This document shows, piece after piece, positions 1 through 7,753 of a stretch of DNA of 12,848 bases (positions within the stretch are counted from its first letter, which is position 1; every line of letters starts with the position of its first letter). The stretch comes from Mycoplasmataceae bacterium (GTDB lineage Bacteria; Bacillota_I; Bacilli_A; Mycoplasmatales; Mycoplasmoidaceae), in NCBI GenBank assembly GCA_020024715.1, contig JAHHTJ010000010.1, forward strand, positions 1 through 12,848, written 5' to 3'. The position numbers and the translations under genes were made by a program. The notes beneath the pieces were generated by a model. It was not told where the DNA came from, made no database searches, and saw nothing but the letters and a program-made list of their open reading frames with translations.

Positions 1-940
1 AAATTATATTTAAAATTACATAGATTAAAATATTAATTAAATTACGAAATTTATAATTATCATAATATTTAATAGTAAAGAAAAATAATACTAAAACTGT
101 AATTGATACAAAATAAAAATAAGGGATAAAAAAGATTGAACTTATAATACTAGAATTTATATAATAAAGACCAAAATTATTTTTATTTGTACCCAAAAAT
201 CTAAAACCATAAATAATACATAAAAAATAAAATATAATTCATGCATTTGGACTTATTGTATTATTTGTTAAACTAAACGTTAAACAATTTATTCCTAATA
301 AAACTAATAAAAAAATAAAAACTAATAAAAAATCATGCTTATAAAATTTATTATTTTTATATGGATAATAAGTTACAAAAATACTTGCATATATAAAAGC
401 TAAAACTAAATTAAAACTATATTTAGTAAAATAGTTATAATCATTTTGATTAATTAAATGATATGTTATTAGTTGAGCAAAATGTTCTAATACAATTTCA
501 TATTTTGCACCATCAACATATTTATCATTTTCAGATAAATATTTATATTGAATATTATTAATGAATAAATCAGAGTAATTATAAGTTAAAAACAAATATG
601 AAATCAAAAGATATGATATTAAAAATATTAAGTAAAGAATAAACTTTTTATAGCGAAATAAATGCCATTTAAAAGTCAAAATAATCTTAAAATGATATAA
701 ATATAAACAAACTAAAATTGCTTGAAACAATAATAATAAATAATCTAATAAAATATATTGAATATGAGGTATTAATTGTAAAATTAATGCAATTATTGCT
801 AGATAGGAAAATAAAATCAAGAATCCTAAAATAAAAGCATTATTAAAAGTTCAAGATTTGTAATAAGAAATTATCTTACCTAGTAATAAACTATTAAATA
901 AGATAATAGTTGGCATAAAAATTATTAATAAAATATCCAT
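1..940 (-). CDS. Multi-pass membrane protein of unknown function, C-terminus cut by window edge
   Basis: I do not recognise this protein. Read with UGA as Trp, the frame is open from an ATG at 938-940 to the left edge, giving at least 313 residues with no stop, so the C-terminal end is missing. In-frame TGA codons lie at 851-853 and 239-241. The protein starts MDILLIIFMPTIILFN and is made almost entirely of hydrophobic stretches rich in Leu, Ile, Phe and Tyr. Short polar breaks separate them, including a longer one around residues 90-115 (SENDKYVDGAKYE) that may be a loop outside or inside the membrane. Roughly eight or more membrane helices seem likely. There is no clear Shine-Dalgarno sequence before the ATG. 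A shorter TTG start at 818-820 would remove the first hydrophobic helix and is less likely. It follows the tRNA-Gly gene and its terminator on the same strand, so it probably has its own promoter. The start is fairly sure; the function is unknown. Confidence 0.75.
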
Positions 941-960
941 AATTATTAAAGATTATAAAA

Positions 961-986
961 CAAAAATAACCAGATTTCTGGTTATT
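961..986 (-). terminator. Hairpin terminator downstream of tRNA-Gly
   Basis: A perfect 10-bp inverted repeat, AATAACCAGA (965-974) against TCTGGTTATT (977-986), is separated by only two bases. On the minus strand it is followed by a T-rich run (TTTTG then TTTT), as expected for intrinsic termination of the tRNA transcript ending at 996. On the plus strand the hairpin is also followed by seven Ts, so it could stop transcription from either side, although no rightward gene precedes it. Confidence 0.75.
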
Positions 987-995
987 CTTTTTTTA

Positions 996-1069
996 TGGAG
1001 CAGATGACGGGAGTCGAACCCGCGTTACAACCTTGGCAAGGTCGTGTTCTACCGCTGAACTACATCTGC
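996..1069 (-). tRNA. tRNA-Gly, anticodon GCC
   Basis: The minus-strand sequence folds into a full cloverleaf. The acceptor stem GCAGATG pairs with CATCTGC. A D-arm GTTC/GAAC encloses AGCGGTA. The anticodon arm is CGACC-TTGCCAA-GGTTG, and the T-arm has loop TTCGACT. The anticodon is GCC, so it decodes GGC and GGU. The discriminator base is U, usual for bacterial tRNA-Gly, and the 3' CCA is encoded (996-998). The gene lies 33 bases after the stop of the 298-residue membrane protein and ends in a hairpin terminator. A TATAAT-like element at 1107-1112 on the minus strand, inside the end of the upstream gene, could be its -10 box, but in DNA this AT-rich that is weak evidence. Confidence 0.95.
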
Positions 1070-1102
1070 ATAAAGGAATGTGAGATAATTTTTAACGAAT
1101 AT

Positions 1103-1999
1103 TTAAATTATAATTCAAATTATACCAATTATTAAACAAAATATTGTTAAACCGTTATTTTTTTTGATATTTGGATTAAAAGAAATACTTGTTAATAATA
1201 ATGTTCCTAATAAAACACCAATTAAACTATAAATAATTTGTATAATACATGGTCAAGCAGGTTGAGTAGTTAAACTAGAACTTAATACATCACCATTAAA
1301 GCTTGGATTTATAAATCTAAAGTAACTTACTCATCCAAAACCACCAACTGACATATTATTAAATTGTTCAGCAAAAAAACTAGTATTTAAAGAATAAGAA
1401 CGATAATTAGTAGGTACTCCTAAATATATATGACCATCTCCTCAAAAGAAATACTGATAAAAGTATGCTGGAGCTAGTTTTTCTACAAATGGTAAGGTTG
1501 TAACATGACCTAATAAATTATTTTGAACACATAAATTTCATTGGGAAAATACTACTATTGCATCTATAATTGAATATACAGCCATATAAAAAATACCAAG
1601 ACTAATAATTATAGCAATAATGTATAATGTAATAATTTTTGCACTAATTTTTCTTTTTGGAGCAGAAATTGGAGTTGGAATAAATTCTTTTTGAGATTGT
1701 AAAACCTTTTCTTTAGTAGCTGGTTCAAAAATTGTTTCAACAGGTAAAGTTTTTTTAGTTGGAATAATTGGTTCCTTGTAGCGAATAACTTCTTTTAGAA
1801 CAGTTACTGGTTCTTTTTTGATTGGTTTTAAATCATATTTTTTAACAATTTTGTATTGAATTGCTGGTAAGGTTGGATCAATTACCTTAATATTGAAGCG
1901 TTTATCAATATCTTTAGTTTCTTTGTTTTCCGAATAATTTGGTACTATTTCAACATCTTCATCAGAGTCTATTAGATGTTCTAATCTCTTTTCTTCCAT
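1103..1999 (-). CDS. Three-helix membrane protein with long charged N-terminal cytoplasmic region, unknown function
   Basis: I do not recognise this protein. Using UGA as Trp (five TGA codons, at 1538, 1442, 1331, 1253 and 1115), the frame runs from ATG 1997-1999 to TAA 1103-1105 and gives 298 residues. Residues 1-30 are strongly acidic. Residues 40-118 are rich in Lys, Pro, Glu and Val with loosely repeated phrases (KKYDLKPIKKEP, RYKEPIIPTKK), probably an extended or disordered segment. A long hydrophobic helix spans about 121-151. About 95 residues follow that are rich in Trp, Tyr, Phe, Gly and Asn (YFFWGDGHIYLG, NNMSVGGFGW) and may lie outside the cell. Two further helices are at about 248-272 and 283-298, ending at the stop. 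A purine stretch (GAGAG, about 2010-2014) lies before the start. It could be a surface or membrane-scaffold protein, but that is only a guess. It lies downstream of serS with 58 bases between. Confidence 0.8.
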
Positions 2000-2033
2000 A
2001 TATTAATTTCTCTCTATTGTATTCAATTTTACT

Positions 2034-2039
2034 ATTATA
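2034..2039 (-). promoter_or_regulatory. Possible -10 box for the 298-residue membrane protein gene
   Basis: The minus strand reads TATAAT here, 34 bases before the ATG at 1999, in the gap after serS. A start of transcription about seven bases further on would leave a leader of roughly 25-30 bases holding the purine-rich GAGAG. I see no good -35 box, which is common in Mollicutes. Chance matches are frequent in such AT-rich DNA. Confidence 0.35.
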
Positions 2040-2040
2040 C

Positions 2041-2058
2041 AATTTATTATAATAAATT
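2041..2058. repeat. 18-base perfect AT palindrome at the end of serS
   Basis: AATTTATTA is followed directly by its reverse complement TAATAAATT, with no loop, touching the last base of the serS stop codon. It has no G or C and no spacer, so it is not a standard terminator. It could be chance, or a weak pause or protein-binding site between serS and the next gene. Confidence 0.3.
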
Positions 2059-3335
2059 TATTTAATTTTTTCTATACCATTAAAATATTTTAATAATACA
2101 TCAGGGATGGTAATTGAACCATCAGGGTTTTGATAATTTTCAATAATTGCTGCAAATAAACGATCAATTGCTAAAGCTGAACCATTTAAAGTATGAGGAT
2201 AATAAATCTTATTATCACTACCTTTAATTCTCATTTTCATTCTTCGCGCTTGAAAATCACCACAATTACTACAACTAGAAATTTCTTTATATGCATTATA
2301 TGAAGGTAATCAAACTTCAAGATCGTATGTTTTTTGAGCACTAAAACCCATATCTCCACTACATAATAAAATTCTTCTATAAGGTAATTTTAAAGATTCT
2401 AAAATATATTCAGCATCCAAAGTTAGTTGTTCATGCTCTTTGCAACTAGTTTCTGGTTTTACAATTTTAACAATTTCTGTTTTATAAAATTGATGTTGTC
2501 TAATTACACCTCTAGTATCTCTACCAGCACTTCCAGCTTCACTTCTAAAACAAGAAGTATCTGCAGTAAAATAATAAGGCAATTTGTCTTCTTTAATGAT
2601 TTTATTAGCAAACAAATTAGTTAATTGTACCTCAGCAGTAGGAGACAAAAATTTATTATTTTCTTTTAATTCAAACAAATCTTCTTTGAATTTTGGTAAT
2701 TGTCCAGTATTATATAATGCTTGTTGATCAACGATTACTGGCGGTAATATTTCTTCATAATTATGATTGATATTACATTCTAATGTATATCATTGCAAAG
2801 CTCTTATTAACCTTGCTCCTAAACCTTTATAAATTACAAATCTTGAACCATTTATATATTGACTAGCTTCTAAATCAACTAAATTATTTTCTACAATTAA
2901 ATCTCAATGAGCTTTTGGTTTAAAGTTAAATTTAGTTGGCTCCATAAATTGTTTTTGAAAAACATTTTGATTTTCATCAACACCTTCTGGAACATCACTA
3001 GCTGGAATATTTGGTAATCTTGACAATTTGTCTAATAAAATTTGATTTATTTCTTCATACTTAATTTGTTCTTCTTGGATATTTTGTTTTAATTTTTGAA
3101 CATTACTTCTTAATTTTTCTAATTGTTCTTTTTTATTATCTTTTACTAAAACTGCAAATTGTTCTGTTAATTTATTAATTTCTGCATTATTATTTTGAAT
3201 TTTTGTTAACAATACTCTAGCTTGTTTATCTAATTCTTTAATTTCTTTTATTTGATTAATATCAAAATGACGTTTGCTACAATAATTTAAAAAGAAATCG
3301 GTATCAAATTTTCTAATTAACTCAATATCTATCAT
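2058..3335 (-). CDS. serS: Serine--tRNA ligase (SerRS)
   Basis: SerRS activates serine with ATP and loads it on tRNA-Ser; it is a cytoplasmic class II synthetase and works as a dimer. The frame gives 425 residues, the usual family length, once three TGA codons are read as Trp (two are at 2310 and 2904). Residues 1-110 are the N-terminal tRNA-binding arm, with a Lys/Glu/Gln-rich antiparallel coiled coil from about 30 to 105. The catalytic domain follows: NGSRFVIYKGLGARL, then GTGQLPKF, the substrate segment SPTAEVQLTN, motif 2 (FRSEAGSAGRDTRG then RQHQFYKTE), SSCSNCGDFQARR, and motif 3 (TLNGSALAIDRL). In motif 3 the residue before the conserved Arg is Asp where Gly is usual. The start is set by a strong AGGAG five bases before the ATG. 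It lies 40 bases after ftsH on the same strand, so the two are probably co-transcribed. Confidence 0.97.
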
Positions 3336-3340
3336 AATAA

Positions 3341-3345
3341 CTCCT
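3341..3345 (-). promoter_or_regulatory. Shine-Dalgarno site for serS
   Basis: The minus strand reads AGGAG with five bases before the serS ATG. This is the clearest ribosome binding site in the window and fixes the serS start. Several neighbours, ftsH for example, show no such site. Confidence 0.8.
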
Positions 3346-3375
3346 AAATATTAGTTACAATAATCTACTTATATC

Positions 3376-5760
3376 TTACTTCTTATCATTATTATTGTTT
3401 AAATTATCATCATTTGTTTGATCATCAAAATCTTTTGATAAAGAATCTGTTTTATGATTTTTAGTATCACTAATTGATTCTTGTGATTCATTTTTATCTA
3501 AGTTATTTTGATTATTTGTATCTTTATGTAAAAATGCTTCTTTTTCTGGTTCAAATAAGTAATTTTCATCTAATTGATTTGTTTGAATTAAATATAAAAT
3601 TTTATCAACAACCTCAACAGGTAATTTTTTATTTGTATGAATATATTCAATTTGTTTACGATCAATTGTTTCTAATATCAATAAACTTTCAACAATTAAT
3701 TCTAATTCTCTACGATTTTGCTTAATAATATCCTTAGCAAACTCATATCTCTCAGCTAAAATATTAGCAATTTCTTGATCGATTGATTCTGCAGTTTTTT
3801 GACTATAATTATTGCGATAAGGATTTTCTTTTCCTTCAGATGGAACAAATTGTGTTAGACCTAAATTAGTCATACCTAACTGTGTTACCATGGCGCGAAC
3901 AATGTTAGTTGCTTTGTATAAATCATTTGAAGCACCAGTAGAAATAGCATCTTCTCCAAATACAATTTCTTCGCTAGCTCTACCACCAAGTGTAGATGCA
4001 ACTAGTCCTAATAAATCAGATTTTTTTTGAATTTGTAATTCTTGTACAGCTGGAGTTTGTAATGTATAACCTGCAGCTTTTCCTCTTGGTATTATTGTTA
4101 TCTTTTCAACTATATCAGAACCTTTTACATTTAAACCGACTAAAGCATGACCAGCTTCATGGAATGAAATTTGTTTCTTTTCTTCAAAACTAGTTTTACG
4201 GTTTTTCTTTGCAGGACCACCAATTACACGATCAATAGCTTCATCAATATCATTTAATGAAATAGTATTACTATTATGTCTTACTGCTAACAATGCAGCT
4301 TCATTTAAAACATTTTCTAATTGAGCACCACTAAAACCAGGTGTTCTTCTAGCAACATCTTCTAAACTTACTTTTGATGAAATATTTTTGTTTTTAGTAT
4401 GAATTTTTAAAATTTCTACTCTTTCATCAATATCTGGTAAATTAACAGGAATTTGACGATCAAAACGACCAGGACGTAAAATAGCTTCGTCCAACATATC
4501 TAAACGGTTAGTTGCTGCAATAACAATAACTCCTGTTTTAGTGTTAAATCCATCCATTTGCGATAATAATTCATTAAGTGTTTGGTTTGCAATATTTGAA
4601 TCTCCAATTTGATTATTTGATCTTTTACTTGCTACAGAATCAATTTCATCAATAAAAATAATAGCAGGAGCTACTTTAATTGCACGGTTAAATAAATCTC
4701 TAACTCTCTTAGCACCAACACCAACCAACATATCTTCAAAACCAGAACCACTAGTTTCAAAAAATGGAACTTTCGCTTCTCCAGCAACTGCTTTTGCTAG
4801 TAATGTTTTTCCAGTTCCAGGAGGACCATATAAGATAACACCTTTGGGAATTCTTGCGCCCATAGATGCATACTTAGCTGGACGTTTTAAAAAGTCAACA
4901 ATTTCTTCTAATTCATATTTTTCTTCACCAATACCACCAACATCTTTAAAACGAACATTTGTTGTAGCAATTTTTGCTTGACTTTTTCCAATAGAAAATA
5001 TATCTCCACCACCAAATGAAGAACCACCTTTAGCAAAACTGTAAACAAAAGAGAAAATAATTGCTAGCATAATTATTAATCAAACAACTTGAATAAATAA
5101 AGCTCAATTAAATGAAGCAGATGGGTATGGTGATTGTAATGCATTCACATATACGTATTTTAAAAAATTATAAACGCTAAAGTCATTACTTGTTTTATAT
5201 GAATTCATTAATTGTTGAATAGTAGGAGTAGAAGCATCAGTTGCCTTAGAATTTGCATTTGTTTTTATTGAATTAGGAAATAATTTAGTTAAAGAAATTA
5301 AATCACCATTTCCAATTTGAACATATGTTGGTCCATTAGAACCATTATAAATCGTAAATTGGAATTGCATTTTTCCAATGCTACTTGTTGGTACTTCACA
5401 TAAATATACAGATTTAGAGCTAGAAGAAAGTAAACAAACAATAGAAGCTTGACTTAAAGATGAGGAAGAAATTAAAACATCATTGTAATTTTGAGTCTTA
5501 ATAATTAAATCATTTTGATAATTAGAGATAGGTAATTTGTTATCGTTTGCATACTGTTCTGTTGTAACATAATTTTGTGCTGTTACTTGTTTAGGTTTAG
5601 GAATAAACACTCCACATAGAATAGCAATAATAACTGCTATAGAAATACCTGCAAATAAAAATTTTCAATATTTAAATTTTTTAGAAGGTTTTTTATCTGC
5701 AGTATTTTTATTAGTATCATTATTACTATCTATATCATTTACTTTTTTCTTTTTAAACAT
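3376..5760 (-). CDS. ftsH: ATP-dependent zinc metalloprotease FtsH
   Basis: FtsH is a membrane-anchored AAA+ protease that unfolds and degrades faulty membrane and short-lived cytoplasmic proteins. The frame gives 794 residues with three TGA-encoded Trp (5665, 5104, 5080). After a Lys-rich start come a helix at about 33-53, an outer domain at about 54-217, a second helix at about 219-243, the AAA module, and the peptidase. Visible motifs are Walker A GPPGTGKT (312-319), Walker B IIFIDEID (367-374), arginine fingers R432 and R435 in RPGRFDR, the zinc site HEAGH (534-538), and the likely third ligand D613 in GASND. The last 55 residues or so are a polar tail rich in Asn, Asp and Lys. The outer domain, at about 165 residues, is longer than the E. 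coli one. The pore loop reads MLVG where most FtsH have MFVG or MYVG. The ATG at 5758-5760 has no Shine-Dalgarno sequence; TATAAT-like elements just upstream could be a private promoter. It lies 40 bases after hpt. Confidence 0.97.
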
Positions 5761-5800
5761 ATTTAATTAATTATAAATTATAAAAGTAAATTAAATATTA

Positions 5801-6361
5801 TTATTTCTTAATATATTTTTCTTTTAAAGTACCAACACAATCTAGATTACGATATTTTCCTTTGTAATCTAAACCATAACCTACCAAAAATAAGTTAGGT
5901 ACTTTTAAACCAGCATAATATACTAAACCATCAGTAACTTTTTGATTTTCTTGTTCAAATAAGAAACCAAACTTAACTTCTTTTGCGCCATATTCCATAA
6001 ATGAGTCATATAACAATTTTGCAGTTGCACTACTACTAATTACATCATCAAGAACTAACACTGACTTATTCTTCATAAATTTTCTTGTTTCTTCTTGTAT
6101 ATTCATTTTCAATTGTGGTTCATGAGTTCTTTCTTCTTCACCAGCAAATGATTCATAACGAACATAATCAGTAACTAAAGGAAATTTAAGTTGAGTTAAT
6201 AATTGTCCAAAGAAAGGTACACAACCATCTAATATACCAACTACAACGATTGGTGAACGATTACCTCTAAATTCTTTATTAGCTCATTTTGCAACATCTT
6301 TTATTGCTGATTGAATTTCTTTTCTGCCAAATAAAACATTTTCTAGATATTTATTTTTCAT
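5801..6361 (-). CDS. hpt: Hypoxanthine(-guanine) phosphoribosyltransferase family protein with altered active site
   Basis: This family joins hypoxanthine or guanine to PRPP to make IMP or GMP, the main purine salvage step in Mollicutes. The frame gives 186 residues from ATG 6359-6361, with one TGA-encoded Trp at residue 26. Family identity rests on the fold and on the C-terminal segment LVGYGLDY followed by KYRNL, which is typical of bacterial HPRT, and on the position just before ftsH. The PRPP loop is VLVLDDVISSSAT (101-113), where HPRTs normally read a form of VLIVEDIIDTGxT. The two acidic ribose-binding residues are present (D105, D106), but the usual catalytic Asp is Ser109 and the Thr-Gly pair is Ser-Ser. 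The LKG motif near the N-terminus is L44-D45-G46. A GGAG inside ispF lies 12 bases before the ATG, and the start overlaps ispF by 11 bases, suggesting coupled translation. The family assignment is sure; the substrate is less so. Confidence 0.85.
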
Positions 6362-6842
6362 AATTAAATTTATCTCCGAAATCTATTAATAGAATTGTAG
6401 CATAAGCACTAATAATGTTTAAATTTTGTTCTGTTCTAGTTCCGTGAATAGAAATAGCATTAATCTTTAATATTTCTTGCAATTTATTAAGGATTAGTTG
6501 CTTTATAGGTTTTAACATTATTTTGTCAGATTCTAGAACTATTGATAAGTTATTAATTTGATAACCTTTTTGTTTCATTGCTTTTAATGCAAATTCAAGA
6601 ATTATTAATGAATTCATATTTTTATTATTTTCATCTGTATCACTAAAATATGTACCAATGTCATCAAGATTTAAAGCATTTAAAATACAATTTGCTATTG
6701 CATGCAAAATTACATCACCATCAGAATGAGCAATTACTTTATATGATGATGAAAATTGCATACTAGCTAGTGTAATATAACCATCTTCTTGTTTTAATAA
6801 ATGATGATCTATACTATTTCCTATAAGATATTTAAGTTTCAT
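6351..6842 (-). CDS. ispF: 2-C-methyl-D-erythritol 2,4-cyclodiphosphate synthase (IspF), divergent
   Basis: IspF closes CDP-methylerythritol 2-phosphate into the cyclic diphosphate, releasing CMP, in the MEP isoprenoid pathway. It works as a trimer with a metal ion. The 163-residue length matches the family. Likely metal ligands are D12 and H14 (in GNSIDHH, matching GxxxDxH) and H47. The signature AHSDGDVILHAI (38-49) is nearly canonical, followed by LDDIGTYFSDTD (59-70) and, near the end, TRTE (135-138). Two features are unusual. The Asp normally four residues after the metal His is Asn51, and the glycine-rich stretch that normally follows the TxTE motif is replaced by a shorter QNLNIIS. The gene has no visible Shine-Dalgarno sequence. 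It is the first gene of the leftward run and its end overlaps hpt. No other MEP gene is in the window. The family call is confident; full activity is an inference. Confidence 0.88.
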   Translation of the reverse strand: MKLKYLIGNSIDHHLLKQEDGYITLASMQFSSSYKVIAHSDGDVILHAIANCILNALNLDDIGTYFSDTDENNKNMNSLIILEFALKAMKQKGYQINNLSIVLESDKIMLKPIKQLILNKLQEILKINAISIHGTRTEQNLNIISAYATILLIDFGDKFNYEK

Positions 6843-6851
6843 AATTATATT

Positions 6852-6867
6852 TTTATTTTAAAATAAA
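6852..6867. promoter_or_regulatory. AT palindrome in the ispF/folD divergent gap, possible two-way promoter
   Basis: A 16-base perfect palindrome (TTTATTTT/AAAATAAA) sits near the middle of the 44-base gap between the divergent ispF and folD starts. Each strand reads TAAAAT, an acceptable -10 box, which would place transcription starts a few bases before ispF and about 15 bases before folD. Both genes must be transcribed from this gap or from inside each other, so a shared promoter is plausible. There is no clear -35 box on either side. Confidence 0.35.
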
Positions 6868-6875
6868 TTAATAAT

Positions 6876-6881
6876 AAAAGG
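6876..6881 (+). promoter_or_regulatory. Shine-Dalgarno site for folD
   Basis: AAAAGG lies five bases before the ATG at 6887. A second in-frame ATG at 6893 is eleven bases away, so this site favours the 6887 start. Confidence 0.5.
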
Positions 6882-6886
6882 TAAAA

Positions 6887-7750
6887 ATGAAAATGCAAGC
6901 AAAAATTATTAATGGAAAAGAAATTGCTGAAAAAATAAAAAAAGAAAATATTGAAATATTAAGCAAGATAAAATATCATCGCAAACCAAAACTTTTAATT
7001 TTTTATTTTGGATATAATGTTTCAAGTGAACTTTATATCAAATATAAAACTAACTTTGCTAATCAATGTGGTGTAGATGCAGAAGTTGTTCATATGCTTA
7101 ATGCGACAGAATCAGAAATTATTAATCTTATTAAAAACGCAAATTCTAATAATGAAGTTGATGGTATTATGGTACAGCTACCAATAAATCTACAAGGAAT
7201 AAATACTAATAATGTAATTGATAGTATTGATATTAATAAAGATGTAGATGGATTAACATCCCATTCATTAGGAAATGCGTGATTTTATAAAAACTGTGAT
7301 GTTGGTTCTTGTACAGCATTAGCTTGTATGGAAATATTTAAAGAAACTAATTTTGATCTTGATTATAAAAATGTAGTTATAATTGGTAATACAATTGTTT
7401 TAGGTAAACCATTAGCTGGAATGATTAATAATAAGCATGCAACAATTTCGGTACTAAATAGTCATACAAAAAATCTTAACTTTTATACAAAAAATGCTGA
7501 TGTAATAATTAGTGCTACTGGTAAAAAAAGATTAATTAAACCAGATATGGTTAAAGAAGGTGTTTTACTAATTGATGTTGGAACTAATAAGGATGAGAAT
7601 AATAAAACTCATGGTGATTTTGATAAAGATGAATTAATTAACATTGCAAGCATTATTTCACCAAGTCCAGGAGGGGTTGGTCCGATTACTGTAGCTATTT
7701 TAATTAGAAACACAATTAAATTATTTTTAAAAAATATAAAAGAGGAATAG
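6887..7750 (+). CDS. folD: Bifunctional methylenetetrahydrofolate dehydrogenase/cyclohydrolase (FolD)
   Basis: FolD interconverts 5,10-methylene-, methenyl- and 10-formyl-tetrahydrofolate, supplying one-carbon units for fMet-tRNA and nucleotides. The frame gives 287 residues, a normal length, with one TGA-encoded Trp at 7280-7282. The catalytic pair Y50 and K54 lies in ELYIKYK. DGIMVQLPIN (92-101) and KDVDGL (118-123) are canonical, as are the dinucleotide-binding GNTIVLGKP (167-175), then ADVIISATG, IDVGTN and the C-terminal PGGVGP (261-266). One departure is the usual PCTPxG segment before the Rossmann domain, which reads GSCTALA (140-146): Cys-Thr is kept but both prolines and the glycine are lost. 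It starts the rightward run, three bases before alaS, and its last codons carry the alaS ribosome binding site. Confidence 0.96.
7741..7747 (+). promoter_or_regulatory. Shine-Dalgarno site for alaS, inside the end of folD
   Basis: AGAGGAA lies six bases before the alaS ATG at 7754 and overlaps the last folD codons. It decides the alaS start and suggests that folD and alaS are translated from one mRNA. Confidence 0.6.
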
Positions 7751-7753
7751 ATT

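Noticed and set aside
1070..1537. Non-coding stretch between tRNA-Gly and the gene starting at 1999
   Set aside because: Reading TGA as Trp extends that gene to TAA at 1103, leaving only 33 bases between it and the tRNA.
2427..2624. Open frame on the plus strand inside serS
   Set aside because: It lies opposite well-conserved SerRS motif 2 sequence and its protein is low-complexity Ser/Phe/Thr; it is a reverse-strand shadow.
3474..4193. Two open frames on the plus strand opposite ftsH (3474-3725 and 3996-4193)
   Set aside because: Both are Leu/Tyr/Phe-rich reverse readings of the conserved FtsH coding sequence, with no sign of their own start signals.
5104..5610. A separate secreted protein upstream of ftsH
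   Set aside because: It is the outer domain of FtsH; the frame joins the AAA region through TGA-encoded Trp at 5104 and 5080 and the first membrane helix through residues upstream of 5610.
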